64,000 nucleotides of DNA from Desulfuromonas sp964536375 (GCA_964536375.1 CAZHXF010000003.1:17911-81910); one strand, 5' to 3'; positions 32,474 through 42,436 are shown, numbered from the stretch's first letter. Numbers and translations: made by a program. Notes: generated by a model not told the origin, from the sequence alone.

Positions 32474-35425
32474 TTACAAACGCTTTATTTCCAGCTGTGT
32501 CAGTGTTTGTTGTGCAGCACTCAGACTCTCTTCATTGGATAAAATAGAGATTGGGCTATGATCAAGTTGAGTGCTGAGATAGCGCTTGGCTACATCCAGC
32601 AATTGTTCCTTGGTTACTGATAGCAGGCGTTCGCGGAACTGCTGGCGCAAACCGTGGTTTAACCCCTGTAGTTGGTTAGCGAACTCATTGCTGCCGCGAC
32701 CGCTGGGTGAGAGGGGGCGATCATGAGCACTAAATACCGATAAAACTGCTTCTTTTATTTTTTCTGCGTCGAAATCTCCCAGCTGTACCCAATCTAATGC
32801 CTGGCTATAGACATCGATGGTGCGCAACAATTGTGGATCGCGATAAGATAACAGCGAAAATAGTCCTGCTTCGCTGCTGCTGTTAGCCATGCCACCATAG
32901 GCACCACCTTTTTCACGAATTTCCCTATGTAAAAAATTTGCTTTTAGGAGTGCCGCCAAAATTTTTAATGGAGCACTGTCCGGATGATTAAATGGAACGG
33001 TGCGGAATAGTCGGGTGACATATGAAACCGGTATTGACGTTGCCCAGCCGAGTTGTACAGCTTGCGGTGTTACTTTTTCAATAGGTTGTAATTCAGAAAC
33101 TGTCTGTTGTGCTGGTAGCCGCTGTAACAGCGTTGCCAGCGCCTTTTGTGCTTGCGGTAACTGATTTTCTTCCGCTGTAATGGCCGCGTGGACACGATTG
33201 CTGTCAAGAACGATGGTCGCCAGTTGGTGCATGGTGTGAGCAAAATCTTTCAGCTGCTTCGCTTCAAGCTGAGCCAGCTGTTTTACTAACGTGAGTTGGC
33301 TGAATCCTGACCATTGCTCACGTTGTTTTCCGGCCGGGGTCAAAGAGCTGGCAGCAGCGCGGGCAGCATAACTGTGCCCTGAGTTGGGGATAGCATTTTC
33401 CCATGAGCTCTTAATCTGGCCTATAACAGTTGCCAAACGTTCTAAGTCATTAAAATTTGCGCCTGAACAGATGTCGGCAACAATGTCGGCGAGCTTGTCT
33501 GTATTGCGCAGTAATGCTTTACCGCGCAGGCGTAGCAATGGTTGATAGCTATCCAGATTGTCAATATCGTCGAGTATCGCTATGCTGGCATTGATGCCGC
33601 CGGTGTGAGCTTCTGTCCGTTGTGCCATTTGCAGGTAATCATCACTGCCAGCGCCGACCTGGGTGAGCAATCCACAGAATAGGGGCAAATACGTGCGTAA
33701 TTCTGCATTTATGTGGTCACAATTAAAATACAGCTCAAAATAACCAATGCCGTTAGTTGGTTGGGCGAACAAGGTAACTGTTTTGTTAGCTAAAGTTACA
33801 GTTGTGCTGGCAATCTGTGGTTCTTCTACATTGATATCGCTCAATTGTAAGGTTGGCAGGCAGCTCAGATCTTCGCTATCTTCCTGCGATTGCTTGAGTT
33901 GTTGTGCCTGGGCAATGATTTGTTGTTTGTCGCTGGAGCTCAGTGTCGCAGTTATTTGTGCTAGACGCTGTTGCTCCTGCTGATCCATCTGTGCTTGCAG
34001 TTGTTGATCAGGGTATAAACACAGGGTTATGCGATGGGTGTTGTCGATTAGCCAAGTGCGAATTAAATCCTCAAAAAAATTACCCTCGGCTAACTTTTGT
34101 CGCAGCAGTAGCAGGTTAGTATCCAACTGTAAGGCAGAAACAGGGTCGTCGCAATGCAGCCATGGACCGAGGATGCGGAACATTAGTGATATGGCATAAG
34201 GGTAGCTGTCACCATTAACCTCGCGATTAGCTAGCTCCAGGCGATGAATGACCGCTTCAATGCGCTCCTGGGCAAAACCTGTGTCGGCAATATCTTTCAA
34301 GCTGGAAAGAACGAGAGTTTCGATGGCATCGGTATGCTGTGGATCAGTTCCCTGCAGGCCAACGCTGAAGCAGGTGGTGCGGTAATCATCTTGGAACCCA
34401 CAGCCTGGGGTCAGGTTACTGCCCAGCCCAGAATCTAGCAGCGCCTTATATAGCGGGGCTGCCGGGTTGCCTAACAGCAGTTGTGATAATAATGTCAGGG
34501 TCAGATTGTGAAAGCTGTCAGATATATCCGTAGTCAGCCAACTTAAGTGCACCATGCTTTTGTTCGCTGTCTCTTCATTGGCGTCAAGGGGGAACGGTTC
34601 TTTAATTTTTATTGGAGCGCGCAAGCGTTGCTCCGGGGCTACTTCACTATTTACCTGTCTAGTAGTGAACTGGCTTAATACTTGATCTTCAATTACCTGT
34701 AGATGCTCGCCCAGTGGGAAATTGCCATAACTGAAAAAACAGGCATTGCTTGGATGATAATATTCGGCGTGAAAGTCACGCAACTGTTGCCAAGTTAAGT
34801 CGGGAATGTTTTCCGGCTCTCCACCAGAGTTGTGGTGATAACATGTTGTTGGGTAAAGATGGCGCGTGGTGCGGCGGGATAATAACGATGACGGATCAGC
34901 CATGGCGCCCTTCATCTCATTAAAAACTACCCCTTTAAAGCACAGTGGTGAGGTAGGATCATCAGGTTGAGTGAATTCCAACCGGTGCCCCTCTTGACGA
35001 AAATCCTGTTCCCTTAACAATGGGAAAAATGCAGCATCCAAATAGATATCCAGCAAGTTGTGAAAATCTGTGTGGTTTTGACTGGCAAAGGGATAACAGG
35101 TCCAGTCGCTGGCGGTAAAGGCATTCATAAAGGTGTTGAGACTGCGTTTGAGCATGGTGAAAAACGGGTCGCGTACCGGATAGTTGCGCGATCCGCACAG
35201 CGATGTGTGCTCCAAAATATGTGCTATGCCACTTGAATCTGCCGGCGGTGTTTTAAAAGCAATAGCAAGAAGGTTATTGTCATCATCGCTGGCTATATGT
35301 ACAAAACGGGCACCAGTTGCGGTGTGTGTCAGTTGGAATAATGTCGCATTTATCTCGGATAATTCAGTGGTAGCGGTCAAAGTAAACTGTGGTGGCAAAG
35401 ACGAAATAGCTGTTTTGTCAGTCAT
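32474..35425 (-). CDS. M16C zinc metalloprotease (PreP/presequence protease-like)
   Basis: 983 residues, the length of single-chain M16C enzymes. The inverted zinc motif HXXEH is in AHILEHTSLCGS near residue 70. The surrounding block (RNYPVRDPFFTMLKRSLNTF, MNAFTASDWTCYPFASQN) is diagnostic for PreP-like proteases. The third ligand is expected in the downstream E-rich segment (LDAAFFP...HRLEF). These peptidases degrade short unstructured peptides inside a closed chamber. No signal peptide is apparent, so it is probably cytoplasmic. The ATG follows an AAAGGA ribosome site. Confidence 0.92.
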   Translation of the reverse strand: MTDKTAISSLPPQFTLTATTELSEINATLFQLTHTATGARFVHIASDDDNNLLAIAFKTPPADSSGIAHILEHTSLCGSRNYPVRDPFFTMLKRSLNTFMNAFTASDWTCYPFASQNHTDFHNLLDIYLDAAFFPLLREQDFRQEGHRLEFTQPDDPTSPLCFKGVVFNEMKGAMADPSSLLSRRTTRHLYPTTCYHHNSGGEPENIPDLTWQQLRDFHAEYYHPSNACFFSYGNFPLGEHLQVIEDQVLSQFTTRQVNSEVAPEQRLRAPIKIKEPFPLDANEETANKSMVHLSWLTTDISDSFHNLTLTLLSQLLLGNPAAPLYKALLDSGLGSNLTPGCGFQDDYRTTCFSVGLQGTDPQHTDAIETLVLSSLKDIADTGFAQERIEAVIHRLELANREVNGDSYPYAISLMFRILGPWLHCDDPVSALQLDTNLLLLRQKLAEGNFFEDLIRTWLIDNTHRITLCLYPDQQLQAQMDQQEQQRLAQITATLSSSDKQQIIAQAQQLKQSQEDSEDLSCLPTLQLSDINVEEPQIASTTVTLANKTVTLFAQPTNGIGYFELYFNCDHINAELRTYLPLFCGLLTQVGAGSDDYLQMAQRTEAHTGGINASIAILDDIDNLDSYQPLLRLRGKALLRNTDKLADIVADICSGANFNDLERLATVIGQIKSSWENAIPNSGHSYAARAAASSLTPAGKQREQWSGFSQLTLVKQLAQLEAKQLKDFAHTMHQLATIVLDSNRVHAAITAEENQLPQAQKALATLLQRLPAQQTVSELQPIEKVTPQAVQLGWATSIPVSYVTRLFRTVPFNHPDSAPLKILAALLKANFLHREIREKGGAYGGMANSSSEAGLFSLLSYRDPQLLRTIDVYSQALDWVQLGDFDAEKIKEAVLSVFSAHDRPLSPSGRGSNEFANQLQGLNHGLRQQFRERLLSVTKEQLLDVAKRYLSTQLDHSPISILSNEESLSAAQQTLTQLEIKRL

Positions 35426-35618
35426 GTATAGGCTGTCCTTTAGTAGGCAATAAATCTTAAAAAAATTGGCAAGGGGTAACTGTTGAAATAACTTTGAACG
35501 CAGTGTAATATTCCGCTGACTTTAACTGTTGATAAAATACACTATTGCGCGGCTATTATCTAGTGTCTCAGGTTTTCTGATAAATAGTCCAAAACTGTTT
35601 ATATCTATGGAGTTGTAT

Positions 35619-36365
35619 ATGTTGCGTTTTTTTGTTCTGGTTTTGTTGTGTCTTGCTCCAATGACAGCATGGTCTTTTGGTGGTGCGGGTTGCGGTTCAG
35701 GTGCATGTGTCGATTGCCACAGTTTGACAACTGATGAAGCTATGAAACTCTTGCCTCCTGGTGCTGAACAAATTACCAATGTGCAGCTTGCCGAAGTTGG
35801 CGGATTGTGGGAGGTTAAAGGGCGTGCTAAGGGGCAGATGTTTACCGCCTATATCGATTTCTCCAAAAAATATCTTATTGCCGGTAGAATACTGCGTTTG
35901 CGTGACGGGGTTGATCTCAGCCGGAGTGTGGACGTTGCCGAGCTCAGTAGTGAGGGCGCTTTTCTGATCGGGGATGCCCAGGCCGCGGTAAAGATTTTTG
36001 TGTTTACCGATGTGAAATGTCATTTTTGTCAGAAGATGCACCCCGAGTTGTATCAGGTTGTTGAGCAGAACCCGCAGATAGCATTTTATGTGAAATTGCT
36101 GCCTCTGATGTCGGATAAACAAACCGTTAATAAAATTGTCTGCTCAGGATCAAATAAGGTATTGGATGATGCCATGGTCGGGAAAATACCGACAGCACCT
36201 GATCTGGATTGTCCAGCAGTGGATGAAAGCGCTGCGTTTGCTAAGCGCTGGAATATTCGCTCGACCCCTACGCTAGTGCTGCCTGATGGGAAAGTTTTAC
36301 CCGGTGGGCGTAACGCCGCCGACTTACTTAAAGTGCTGAAAGAGTATATGCCTCTTGATAAGTGA
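35619..36365 (+). CDS. DsbC-like thiol:disulfide protein with CXXCH near the N-terminus
   Basis: 248 residues with a signal peptide (LRFFVLVLLCLAPMTAWSF). Immediately after it comes GCGSGACVDCHSLTTDEA, which contains CVDCH, a potential c-type haem site or an extra redox pair. A DsbC-type N-domain (about 30-110) is followed by a thioredoxin fold with active site CHFCQKMH near residue 135 and cis-Pro RSTPTLVLPDG. DsbC proteins rearrange wrong disulfides in the periplasm. ATG 35619 has GGAG 6 bases before it. The longer frame from 35529 would put non-signal sequence ahead. Confidence 0.82.
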   Translation: MLRFFVLVLLCLAPMTAWSFGGAGCGSGACVDCHSLTTDEAMKLLPPGAEQITNVQLAEVGGLWEVKGRAKGQMFTAYIDFSKKYLIAGRILRLRDGVDLSRSVDVAELSSEGAFLIGDAQAAVKIFVFTDVKCHFCQKMHPELYQVVEQNPQIAFYVKLLPLMSDKQTVNKIVCSGSNKVLDDAMVGKIPTAPDLDCPAVDESAAFAKRWNIRSTPTLVLPDGKVLPGGRNAADLLKVLKEYMPLDK

Positions 36366-36498
36366 TTTTGTGCGGTAAAGTTCTAACTGTATTGATGTAG
36401 GAATCGCCGTATTGACAAACTTGATTTATCCTTGTCAATCTGATAAAAAGACTTCTCAAAATTATAAACTTTACCTTGCTCGTGGAGATTTAAACTTA

Positions 36499-37269
36499 AT
36501 GGGATTAATGACGGGAAAACGGGGCGTTATTTTTGGTGTTGCCAATGATATGAGTATTGCTTGGGGCATTGCCCAGCAGCTGCATGAACATGGTGCAACT
36601 TTGGCTTTTACTTACCTCAATGATGCACTGGAAAAGCGTGTACGCCCGCTGGCTGAAAGTCTGGGTGCCGAGTTGATTCTCCCCTGCGACGTGGCTGATG
36701 ACAGTGAGATTGAGGCCGTTTTTCAGCAATTAGAGCAGCAGTGGGGGGAACTCGATTTTGTTGTCCATGCCGTAGCTTTTGCTGATCGTGAAGACCTGAA
36801 GAAACCGTTTAGCCAGACCAGTCGTAGTGGTTTCTCTTTAGCTGTGGATATCAGCGCCTATTCGCTGGTGGCGATGACCCGTTGTGCAGTGCCATTGATG
36901 AAAGAGGGCGGCAGCATTGTTACTCTAACATATCTTGGTGCTACCCGCGCTGTACCTAATTACAACGTGATGGGGGTTGCTAAAGCAGCTCTGGAGTCGT
37001 CAGTACGGTACTTGGCTGCTGAGTTGGGCGAAAAGGGGATTCGCGTTAATGCGATTTCTGCTGGTCCAATTCGTACTCTGGCTGCTTCTGGGATCGCTAA
37101 CTTTAGAGCGAAAATTAAATTGATGGACGATTATGCTCCACTACGGCGTACCGTCACTACCAATGAAGTCGGCAATTCAGCTGTTTATTTACTGTCCGAT
37201 TTAGGCAGCGGCGTTACCGGTGAAGTGCACCTTGTCGATGCTGGTTTCAATGTTGTGGTTACTGCATAA
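36499..37269 (+). CDS. fabI: Enoyl-[acyl-carrier-protein] reductase (FabI type)
   Basis: 256 residues, the usual FabI length. It has the NAD-binding start KRGVIFGVANDMSIAWGIAQ (G...N..SIA.GIA), the catalytic Y...K in NYNVMGVAKAALE with the upstream tyrosine in TYLGATRAVP, and the loop SAGPIRTLAASGI. It performs the last reduction of fatty-acid elongation using NADH. The ATG at 36499 is chosen from homology; GGAG lies 11 bases upstream. It is the usual target of diazaborines and triclosan. Confidence 0.95.
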   Translation: MGLMTGKRGVIFGVANDMSIAWGIAQQLHEHGATLAFTYLNDALEKRVRPLAESLGAELILPCDVADDSEIEAVFQQLEQQWGELDFVVHAVAFADREDLKKPFSQTSRSGFSLAVDISAYSLVAMTRCAVPLMKEGGSIVTLTYLGATRAVPNYNVMGVAKAALESSVRYLAAELGEKGIRVNAISAGPIRTLAASGIANFRAKIKLMDDYAPLRRTVTTNEVGNSAVYLLSDLGSGVTGEVHLVDAGFNVVVTA

Positions 37270-37299
37270 TTTTATTTTTTTTCAGATATGTTGTACTCT

Positions 37300-37331
37300 A
37301 AAAAGGGCCCGTTGCGGGTCCTTTTTGTTTA
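37300..37331 (+). terminator. Intrinsic terminator of fabI
   Basis: AAAAAGG-G-CCCG pairs with CGGG-T-CCTTTTT around a TTG loop, followed by GTTT. It lies between fabI and hflX. Confidence 0.75.
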
Positions 37332-37359
37332 TTGCCGGAATCAGTAGTCAGGATAAATC

Positions 37360-39042
37360 GTGGATGTTTTAGGTCAAACTTCTGGATTGAAATCAGCACA
37401 ACTGAATGCGTTGCAGCGTATTTATAACCGTCGCGTTACTCCGAACGAGATAATCTCTGCTGAACTGGCGCGTTTTCTCTGTGGTTTGTCGCATGAAATA
37501 CGGCGCCAGATCGGTGTGCTTATTGATCGCTCCGGAGTAATCAAATATGTCATGGTTGGTGATGATCGTGAAATATTACTCCCAGATCTGAGTGATTATG
37601 CTCTAGGTCGCAGTGGGTTGCGCGGGCTGCGCTGTGTGCACACTCACCTGAAAAATGAAACTCTTTCGCAAGATGATTTGACCGATTTGGCCTTACTGCG
37701 CCTAGATATGATGGTGGCCATCGGCGTCAGCCCTGTGGGTTTGCCAGCAGCTGTTTATTATGCTCATCTGCTGCCGGAGAATCCGCAGCAGAAACAGGTT
37801 GAACAGCTCTTTGCCTCCAACCTGAGTCAATTACAGCTGGAACTAAAACCTTTTTTGCGCTCCTTAGAAAATGAATTAGAACGCACAGTAGATTCTGGTC
37901 AGGTTGATCTTGCCGATCCCAGAGAACGGGCTATTTTAGTTTCGGTCAGCCAGCGTCGTTTGCAGGAGGTGGAGGATTCGCTGTGTGAATTGCACGAATT
38001 AGCGCGCACTGCCGATGTGCTGGTGATTGATCAGGTTATGCAGCGACCTCAGCGCCTGAACCCTAAGTATTTGATGGGCGAGGGCAAGATTAAGGAGGTT
38101 GTGATCCGTGCTTTACAGCAGCGTGCCACTATGTTGGTGTTTGATCAGGATCTGAGCTCTACTCAGGTACGCTCTATTGCTGCTTTAACCGATCTTAAAG
38201 TTGTTGATCGCTCACAGATAATCTTGGATATATTTGCCCGGCGCGCACATACCCTAGACGGTAAAGTTCAGGTGGAGTTAGCTCAGTTGAAATATATCCT
38301 GCCGCGTTTGTCCGGCAAGGGGACCGCGCTGTCGCGTTTGATGGGCGGTATCGGCGGGCGTGGTCCCGGCGAGACCAAGCTGGAAATTGATCGGCGGCGG
38401 ATTCGGGAGCGCATCAGTCGGCTGGAAAAACGCCTCAAGGCTATGGCGCGCAGTCGCTTACAACGACGCAGCAAGAGAATTCGAGCTGAGGTGCCGATTA
38501 TTTCAATTGTCGGCTATACCAACGCGGGTAAATCGACGCTGCTTAATTCGCTGACCAGTAGCCAGGTTTTTACCGAAAATCTGTTGTTTGCCACACTTGA
38601 TACCGCTACTCGTCGTTTGCGTTTTCCGCTGGAGCGAGAAGTTATTATTACCGATACTGTAGGTTTTATTCGCCAGTTGCCTGTGAGCTTGCTGGGCGCT
38701 TTTAAATCGACTTTAGAGGAACTGGCTGATGCCGATTTGCTCCTGCATGTGGTTGATTTGTCAAATCCGCGTTTTGCCGAGCAGATAACCGCGGTAGATA
38801 AAATATTGGTAGATCTTGAGCTTGGTCACATCCCCCGATTGTTGGTGTTTAATAAAATAGACCAAGTGGATACCGATGAGAGTTCGGAGCTGTGTCGTCG
38901 ATATCAGGCCATTGGTGTCTGTGCGCGTGATCGGAGTAGTTTCGCGCCCCTGCTGGAGCAGCTGCAACAGAAATTTTGGCCACAAGATGCTGAAGCGGAA
39001 GCCGGTTGTGAAAATGCTCCCAATGCTGACGCTGACTGCTGA
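37360..39042 (+). CDS. hflX: GTPase HflX
   Basis: 560 residues. The N-terminal HflX domain (up to about 350) ends in the glycine-rich loop GGIGGRGPGETKLEIDRRRI. The G domain has G1 GYTNAGKSTLLNSL and G3 DTVGFI, with NKID at G4. HflX binds and splits stalled or hibernating ribosomes, including after heat stress. This version carries an N-terminal extension of about 180 residues compared with the shorter E. coli form, as in many deltaproteobacteria. The GTG start has AGGA 6 bases upstream. It is transcribed apart from fabI. Confidence 0.93.
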   Translation: MDVLGQTSGLKSAQLNALQRIYNRRVTPNEIISAELARFLCGLSHEIRRQIGVLIDRSGVIKYVMVGDDREILLPDLSDYALGRSGLRGLRCVHTHLKNETLSQDDLTDLALLRLDMMVAIGVSPVGLPAAVYYAHLLPENPQQKQVEQLFASNLSQLQLELKPFLRSLENELERTVDSGQVDLADPRERAILVSVSQRRLQEVEDSLCELHELARTADVLVIDQVMQRPQRLNPKYLMGEGKIKEVVIRALQQRATMLVFDQDLSSTQVRSIAALTDLKVVDRSQIILDIFARRAHTLDGKVQVELAQLKYILPRLSGKGTALSRLMGGIGGRGPGETKLEIDRRRIRERISRLEKRLKAMARSRLQRRSKRIRAEVPIISIVGYTNAGKSTLLNSLTSSQVFTENLLFATLDTATRRLRFPLEREVIITDTVGFIRQLPVSLLGAFKSTLEELADADLLLHVVDLSNPRFAEQITAVDKILVDLELGHIPRLLVFNKIDQVDTDESSELCRRYQAIGVCARDRSSFAPLLEQLQQKFWPQDAEAEAGCENAPNADADC

Positions 39043-39172
39043 AGCGGTATAGTTGACAGCGACACTCTTTTTCTATAGCCTTGGGCGATATTTTGCTGGG
39101 GTTAAATAGATTCTTAACTTGCCTATGTAGTTATAACCGCGTGATTTTTGAGGTTACGGAGTTGTGTTGCAC

Positions 39173-40822
39173 ATGATGCGTTCACCTTGCTTGGTGTTTT
39201 TTTGTTCAATTTGTTTTTTTGCCGCGCTTAGTGGTTGTTCAACATTAACCACTTTGACTACCCAGAGTGACCTGCCAGTTGGTTCTCAGGTGGAGACAAG
39301 TTCAGAAGCCTTAATCGATATTTCTTCACTAAGTGGTTCAGAAATTACTTCGGAGTCGTCTGAATGCGTAGTTATTGTCGCTGAGCAGATAGACGATACT
39401 GTTGCTGATACCAAGTTGCTAACTGAAGATGTAATGCTGCCAGCTGATGCAGGAGTAATGGTAGCGCCTGAGCCGTTGTTTGATTTTCCGGTGGTGGAGA
39501 ATGATCAGGTGCGCTTTTTGATTAAGCGCTACACTGGAAACGGGCGTCCCTCTTTTGCACGTTGGCTGCAACGCTCAACTAAATACCTGCCTTTAATGCG
39601 CGAGATTTTTGCTCGTGAAGGTCTTCCACAAGACTTGGTCATCCTGGCCATGGTGGAGTCTGGGTTTAACAGTAACGCGCATAGTTGGGCTAATGCTGTT
39701 GGTCCTTGGCAGTTTATCGAATCAACTGGCAACATGTATGATTTAGACAACGACTGGTGGTACGATGAACGCCGCGATGTTGAGAAGTCTACTTTAGCGG
39801 CTGCACAATATTTGAAGAGTTTACATCAGCGCTTTGATGGTAACTGGTACTTGGCTGTAGCATCATACAATGCCGGTCCGGGTAAGATTTCGCGGGCAAT
39901 AAAAAAATACCATACTCGAGATTTTTGGGAATTGAGCAAAGGCAGCTACCTGCGTGCAGAGACCAAAAATTATGTGCCCAAGTTGTTGGCAGCCCTATTG
40001 ATAAGTAAGCAACCGCGCAAATATGGTTTTTGTGATCTGCAATATGAGGAACCTCTTGAGTTTGATACTGTTATCTTACCTGAGGCAACAGATCTGGAAT
40101 TGATAGCTGAATTAACCAATGCCAGCTATGCCCAGCTTAAGGAACTTAATCCCGAGCTTAAGCGTTGGTGTACTCCTCCCCACGTAAAAAACTATAAGTT
40201 ACGTTTGCCAGTCGGCAGTGCGACAAATTTTAGCGATAAATATGCGGCTGTTCCCAGTCGCGAGCGCGCCCGCTATAAACGCCATCAAATTAAATCCGGT
40301 GATACCTTGCAACATATTGCCAAGCGCTATGGCATAAGAGTCGATGATATCGTGGCCTTGAATAAAATCTCCAATCCGCGCGCCTTGCGCATTGGACAGA
40401 ATATGATTTTGCCGCTGAATAGGGATTTCAGCACCCTGCCAGTCACTGAACTGGCCGATGATTACCAGCGCTCCCATAGACGCAATTACAAGGTGCGTTC
40501 AGGTGACAGCATCTGGAGTATTGCCCATAAATGCGACGTTACCGAAAAACAGGTGCGCGTGTGGAATCGTCTGGGGTGGTCAAATGTCATTCAGCCGGGT
40601 AAGGTGTTGCTGGTGTCTGCTCCGCGGGGTCGTACGCCACACTCAGCACCGCAGCAGAAGGTGGTTTATAAAGTTTGTTCTGGCGACACGCTATGGGGTA
40701 TTGGACGGCGTTTTGCGGTACATACCCAACAAATACGCCGCTGGAATGGTTTGTCAGAGCAACATATATTGCAACCAGGGGATAAGTTGACCTTGCTGGT
40801 AGCTGAGGATAAACGTACATAA
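39173..40822 (+). CDS. MltD-like lytic transglycosylase lipoprotein with three LysM repeats
   Basis: About 549 residues. A lipobox (ALSGC) follows the signal sequence, so it is probably anchored in the outer membrane. A Ser/Glu/Asp-rich linker leads to the SLT domain with catalytic E in AMVESGFNSNAHSWANAVGP and WYLAVASYNAGPG. Three LysM modules follow near residues 365-410, 440-485 and 500-545 (SGDTLQHIAKRYGI, SGDSIWSIAHKCDV, SGDTLWGIGRRFAV). It cleaves the glycan strand of murein. The start is uncertain among 39173, 39176 and the GTG at 39164. Confidence 0.92.
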   Translation: MMRSPCLVFFCSICFFAALSGCSTLTTLTTQSDLPVGSQVETSSEALIDISSLSGSEITSESSECVVIVAEQIDDTVADTKLLTEDVMLPADAGVMVAPEPLFDFPVVENDQVRFLIKRYTGNGRPSFARWLQRSTKYLPLMREIFAREGLPQDLVILAMVESGFNSNAHSWANAVGPWQFIESTGNMYDLDNDWWYDERRDVEKSTLAAAQYLKSLHQRFDGNWYLAVASYNAGPGKISRAIKKYHTRDFWELSKGSYLRAETKNYVPKLLAALLISKQPRKYGFCDLQYEEPLEFDTVILPEATDLELIAELTNASYAQLKELNPELKRWCTPPHVKNYKLRLPVGSATNFSDKYAAVPSRERARYKRHQIKSGDTLQHIAKRYGIRVDDIVALNKISNPRALRIGQNMILPLNRDFSTLPVTELADDYQRSHRRNYKVRSGDSIWSIAHKCDVTEKQVRVWNRLGWSNVIQPGKVLLVSAPRGRTPHSAPQQKVVYKVCSGDTLWGIGRRFAVHTQQIRRWNGLSEQHILQPGDKLTLLVAEDKRT

Positions 40823-40978
40823 CTGGCGCATTGTTTAACCTTGAGCGGAACACCTAATTTTATTCGTAGATTTACTGTTGGGTGTGCTGGAAGAACTTTG
40901 ACTTTTGCGTTGCCTATTGTTAGACTCGCGCTCGCACTTTGAAGTGCTATTTTGTAACAACGAAAGGTATAAAAGTAA

Positions 40979-41704
40979 ATGCTTAATTTTTTGATTGCTT
41001 TTGTTATTGGCACCGTTGCGCCAGTGCCCCTAAATGTTTTTTACCAGGTGCAACTGCTCTATTGTGGCATGATTTCCGTAGTAATATTTGGTGTGATCTA
41101 TTTCCTATTATCACGGCGTACGATGAATAAAGTGATGGAGATTGTCAAAAGCTCACAACACGATATGCAGGCTAACCGTGCAGAGCGTGCTCTGGAAACA
41201 CTGCAGGAAGGCTTTAAATATTCGAAATGGCAATTTTATGTTAAAGGCCAGGTAAACGCTCAGTTAGGTACTTTGCTATATCTTAAAAAAGATTTCGCCA
41301 AAGCGATGCCATATCTGGAGAAAAGTATAGTTCGTCATTGGGTGGCAATGTGCATGTTGGCAGTATGTTACATGAAGCGCAATAATCCAACCAAGATGGA
41401 GTTGACCTTTGAAAAGGCCATTGCAGCATCGCGCAAAGAGGCTTTTATCTGGAACTTATACGCTTACTGCCAAGAAAAGATTGGTCAGCATGACAAAGCC
41501 ATTGCGACCTTGAAAAAGGGGATCAAGAAGCTCAAAGGCAGTGATGGCTTGGAGGCTTCTTTAGAGGCTGTGCAGAATGGCAAACGGATGAAAATGGATA
41601 GCTATGGCGATATCTGGTATCAATTTCATTTGGAAAAAACAGGGACTATTATCAAAAAACAAACCAAGGCTGCTCAAGGGCGGCGCAAAATGCCACGCGT
41701 CTAA
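40979..41704 (+). CDS. Two-helix membrane protein with TPR repeats
   Basis: 241 residues. Two hydrophobic helices (about 3-20 and 25-45; FLIAFVIGTVAPVPLNVF, LLYCGMISVVIFGVIYFLLS) are followed by TPR-like helical pairs from residue 60 onward (AERALETLQEGFKYSKWQFY, DFAKAMPYLEKS, HDKAIATLKKGIKKLKGSDG). The function is unknown; TPR proteins assemble complexes. AAAGG lies upstream of the ATG. The Smr gene starts 7 bases after its stop, so they share a transcript. Confidence 0.8.
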   Translation: MLNFLIAFVIGTVAPVPLNVFYQVQLLYCGMISVVIFGVIYFLLSRRTMNKVMEIVKSSQHDMQANRAERALETLQEGFKYSKWQFYVKGQVNAQLGTLLYLKKDFAKAMPYLEKSIVRHWVAMCMLAVCYMKRNNPTKMELTFEKAIAASRKEAFIWNLYAYCQEKIGQHDKAIATLKKGIKKLKGSDGLEASLEAVQNGKRMKMDSYGDIWYQFHLEKTGTIIKKQTKAAQGRRKMPRV

Positions 41705-41710
41705 TTTGCC

Positions 41711-42436
41711 ATGAGTAAAAAAAACCACAAAAAAGATAGCATAAGCTTTAAAAATGACCCCTTCAAAACAGTGAAGGGGTTTTCTGCTTTACCGCAGCAA
41801 GTAGAAAAACAACTACCCCCCAAAGTTCCTACACCACGATTACCGCGTACTGGTGATGAAGATAGTGAGGTTGATTTTAGTCAAGCCATGGCACAACTCG
41901 GTGTTGAAGTTATTGCTACTGACAATGAAAGCATCTCCACCTTTACTACCGACGCAGGTAGCGAAATTGACGGGCAGGATCAAGAAAAGTCCGCTTTACA
42001 TGATGATTCGGATGAAGCGTTGTTTTTGGCAAGTTTAGGGCAGCTGGATAGTGTGTTTAGCGATAACTATTGCGCAGACGATGAGGTACAGAGCCCGGGG
42101 GCGGAAGCGCGTCGCATGAAACAATTGCGCCAAGGTAAGTTGAAACCGCAAGATACTTTGGATTTGCACGGTTGCTACCGCGAAGAAGCGCTTAAGAAGG
42201 TGCGTCATTTCCTGCAACATCGCTACGCTGATGGTTACAACACAGTGTTGATTGTTACCGGTCAGGGGAAGCGTTCACCCAACGGTGAAGCAGTTTTGCG
42301 TAGTGACGTAGAAAAGTATCTGAGTACATGTGCCAGCGCGTGGGTAGCCGAGTGGGGCAGGGCGCCGCGCCAGTACGGTGGTGAGGGCGCATTAGTTATT
42401 TTTTTGCGCCATGGTAAGGCAGTGAAACCAGTCTAG
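41711..42436 (+). CDS. Smr/MutS2-type domain protein
   Basis: 241 residues. The first 140 are charged and probably disordered. The C-terminal Smr domain (about 150-238) shows TLDLHGCYREEALKKVRHFL, VTGQGKRSPNGEAVLR (TGxG loop) and the final beta strand GEGALVIFLR. Smr domains are nicking endonucleases or nucleic-acid binders. Stand-alone forms such as SmrB cut mRNA at collided ribosomes; whether that applies here is unknown. No clear ribosome site exists and the coding start overlaps a terminator-like hairpin, so expression may be coupled to or limited by read-through. Confidence 0.88.
   Translation: MSKKNHKKDSISFKNDPFKTVKGFSALPQQVEKQLPPKVPTPRLPRTGDEDSEVDFSQAMAQLGVEVIATDNESISTFTTDAGSEIDGQDQEKSALHDDSDEALFLASLGQLDSVFSDNYCADDEVQSPGAEARRMKQLRQGKLKPQDTLDLHGCYREEALKKVRHFLQHRYADGYNTVLIVTGQGKRSPNGEAVLRSDVEKYLSTCASAWVAEWGRAPRQYGGEGALVIFLRHGKAVKPV
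41757..41784 (+). terminator. Terminator-like hairpin inside the 5' end of the Smr gene
   Basis: ACCCCTTCA (41757-41765) pairs perfectly with TGAAGGGGT (41772-41780), loop AAACAG, then T4. It lies about 53 bases past the TPR gene stop but within codons 16-25 of Smr. It may end much of the TPR transcript. Confidence 0.6.
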
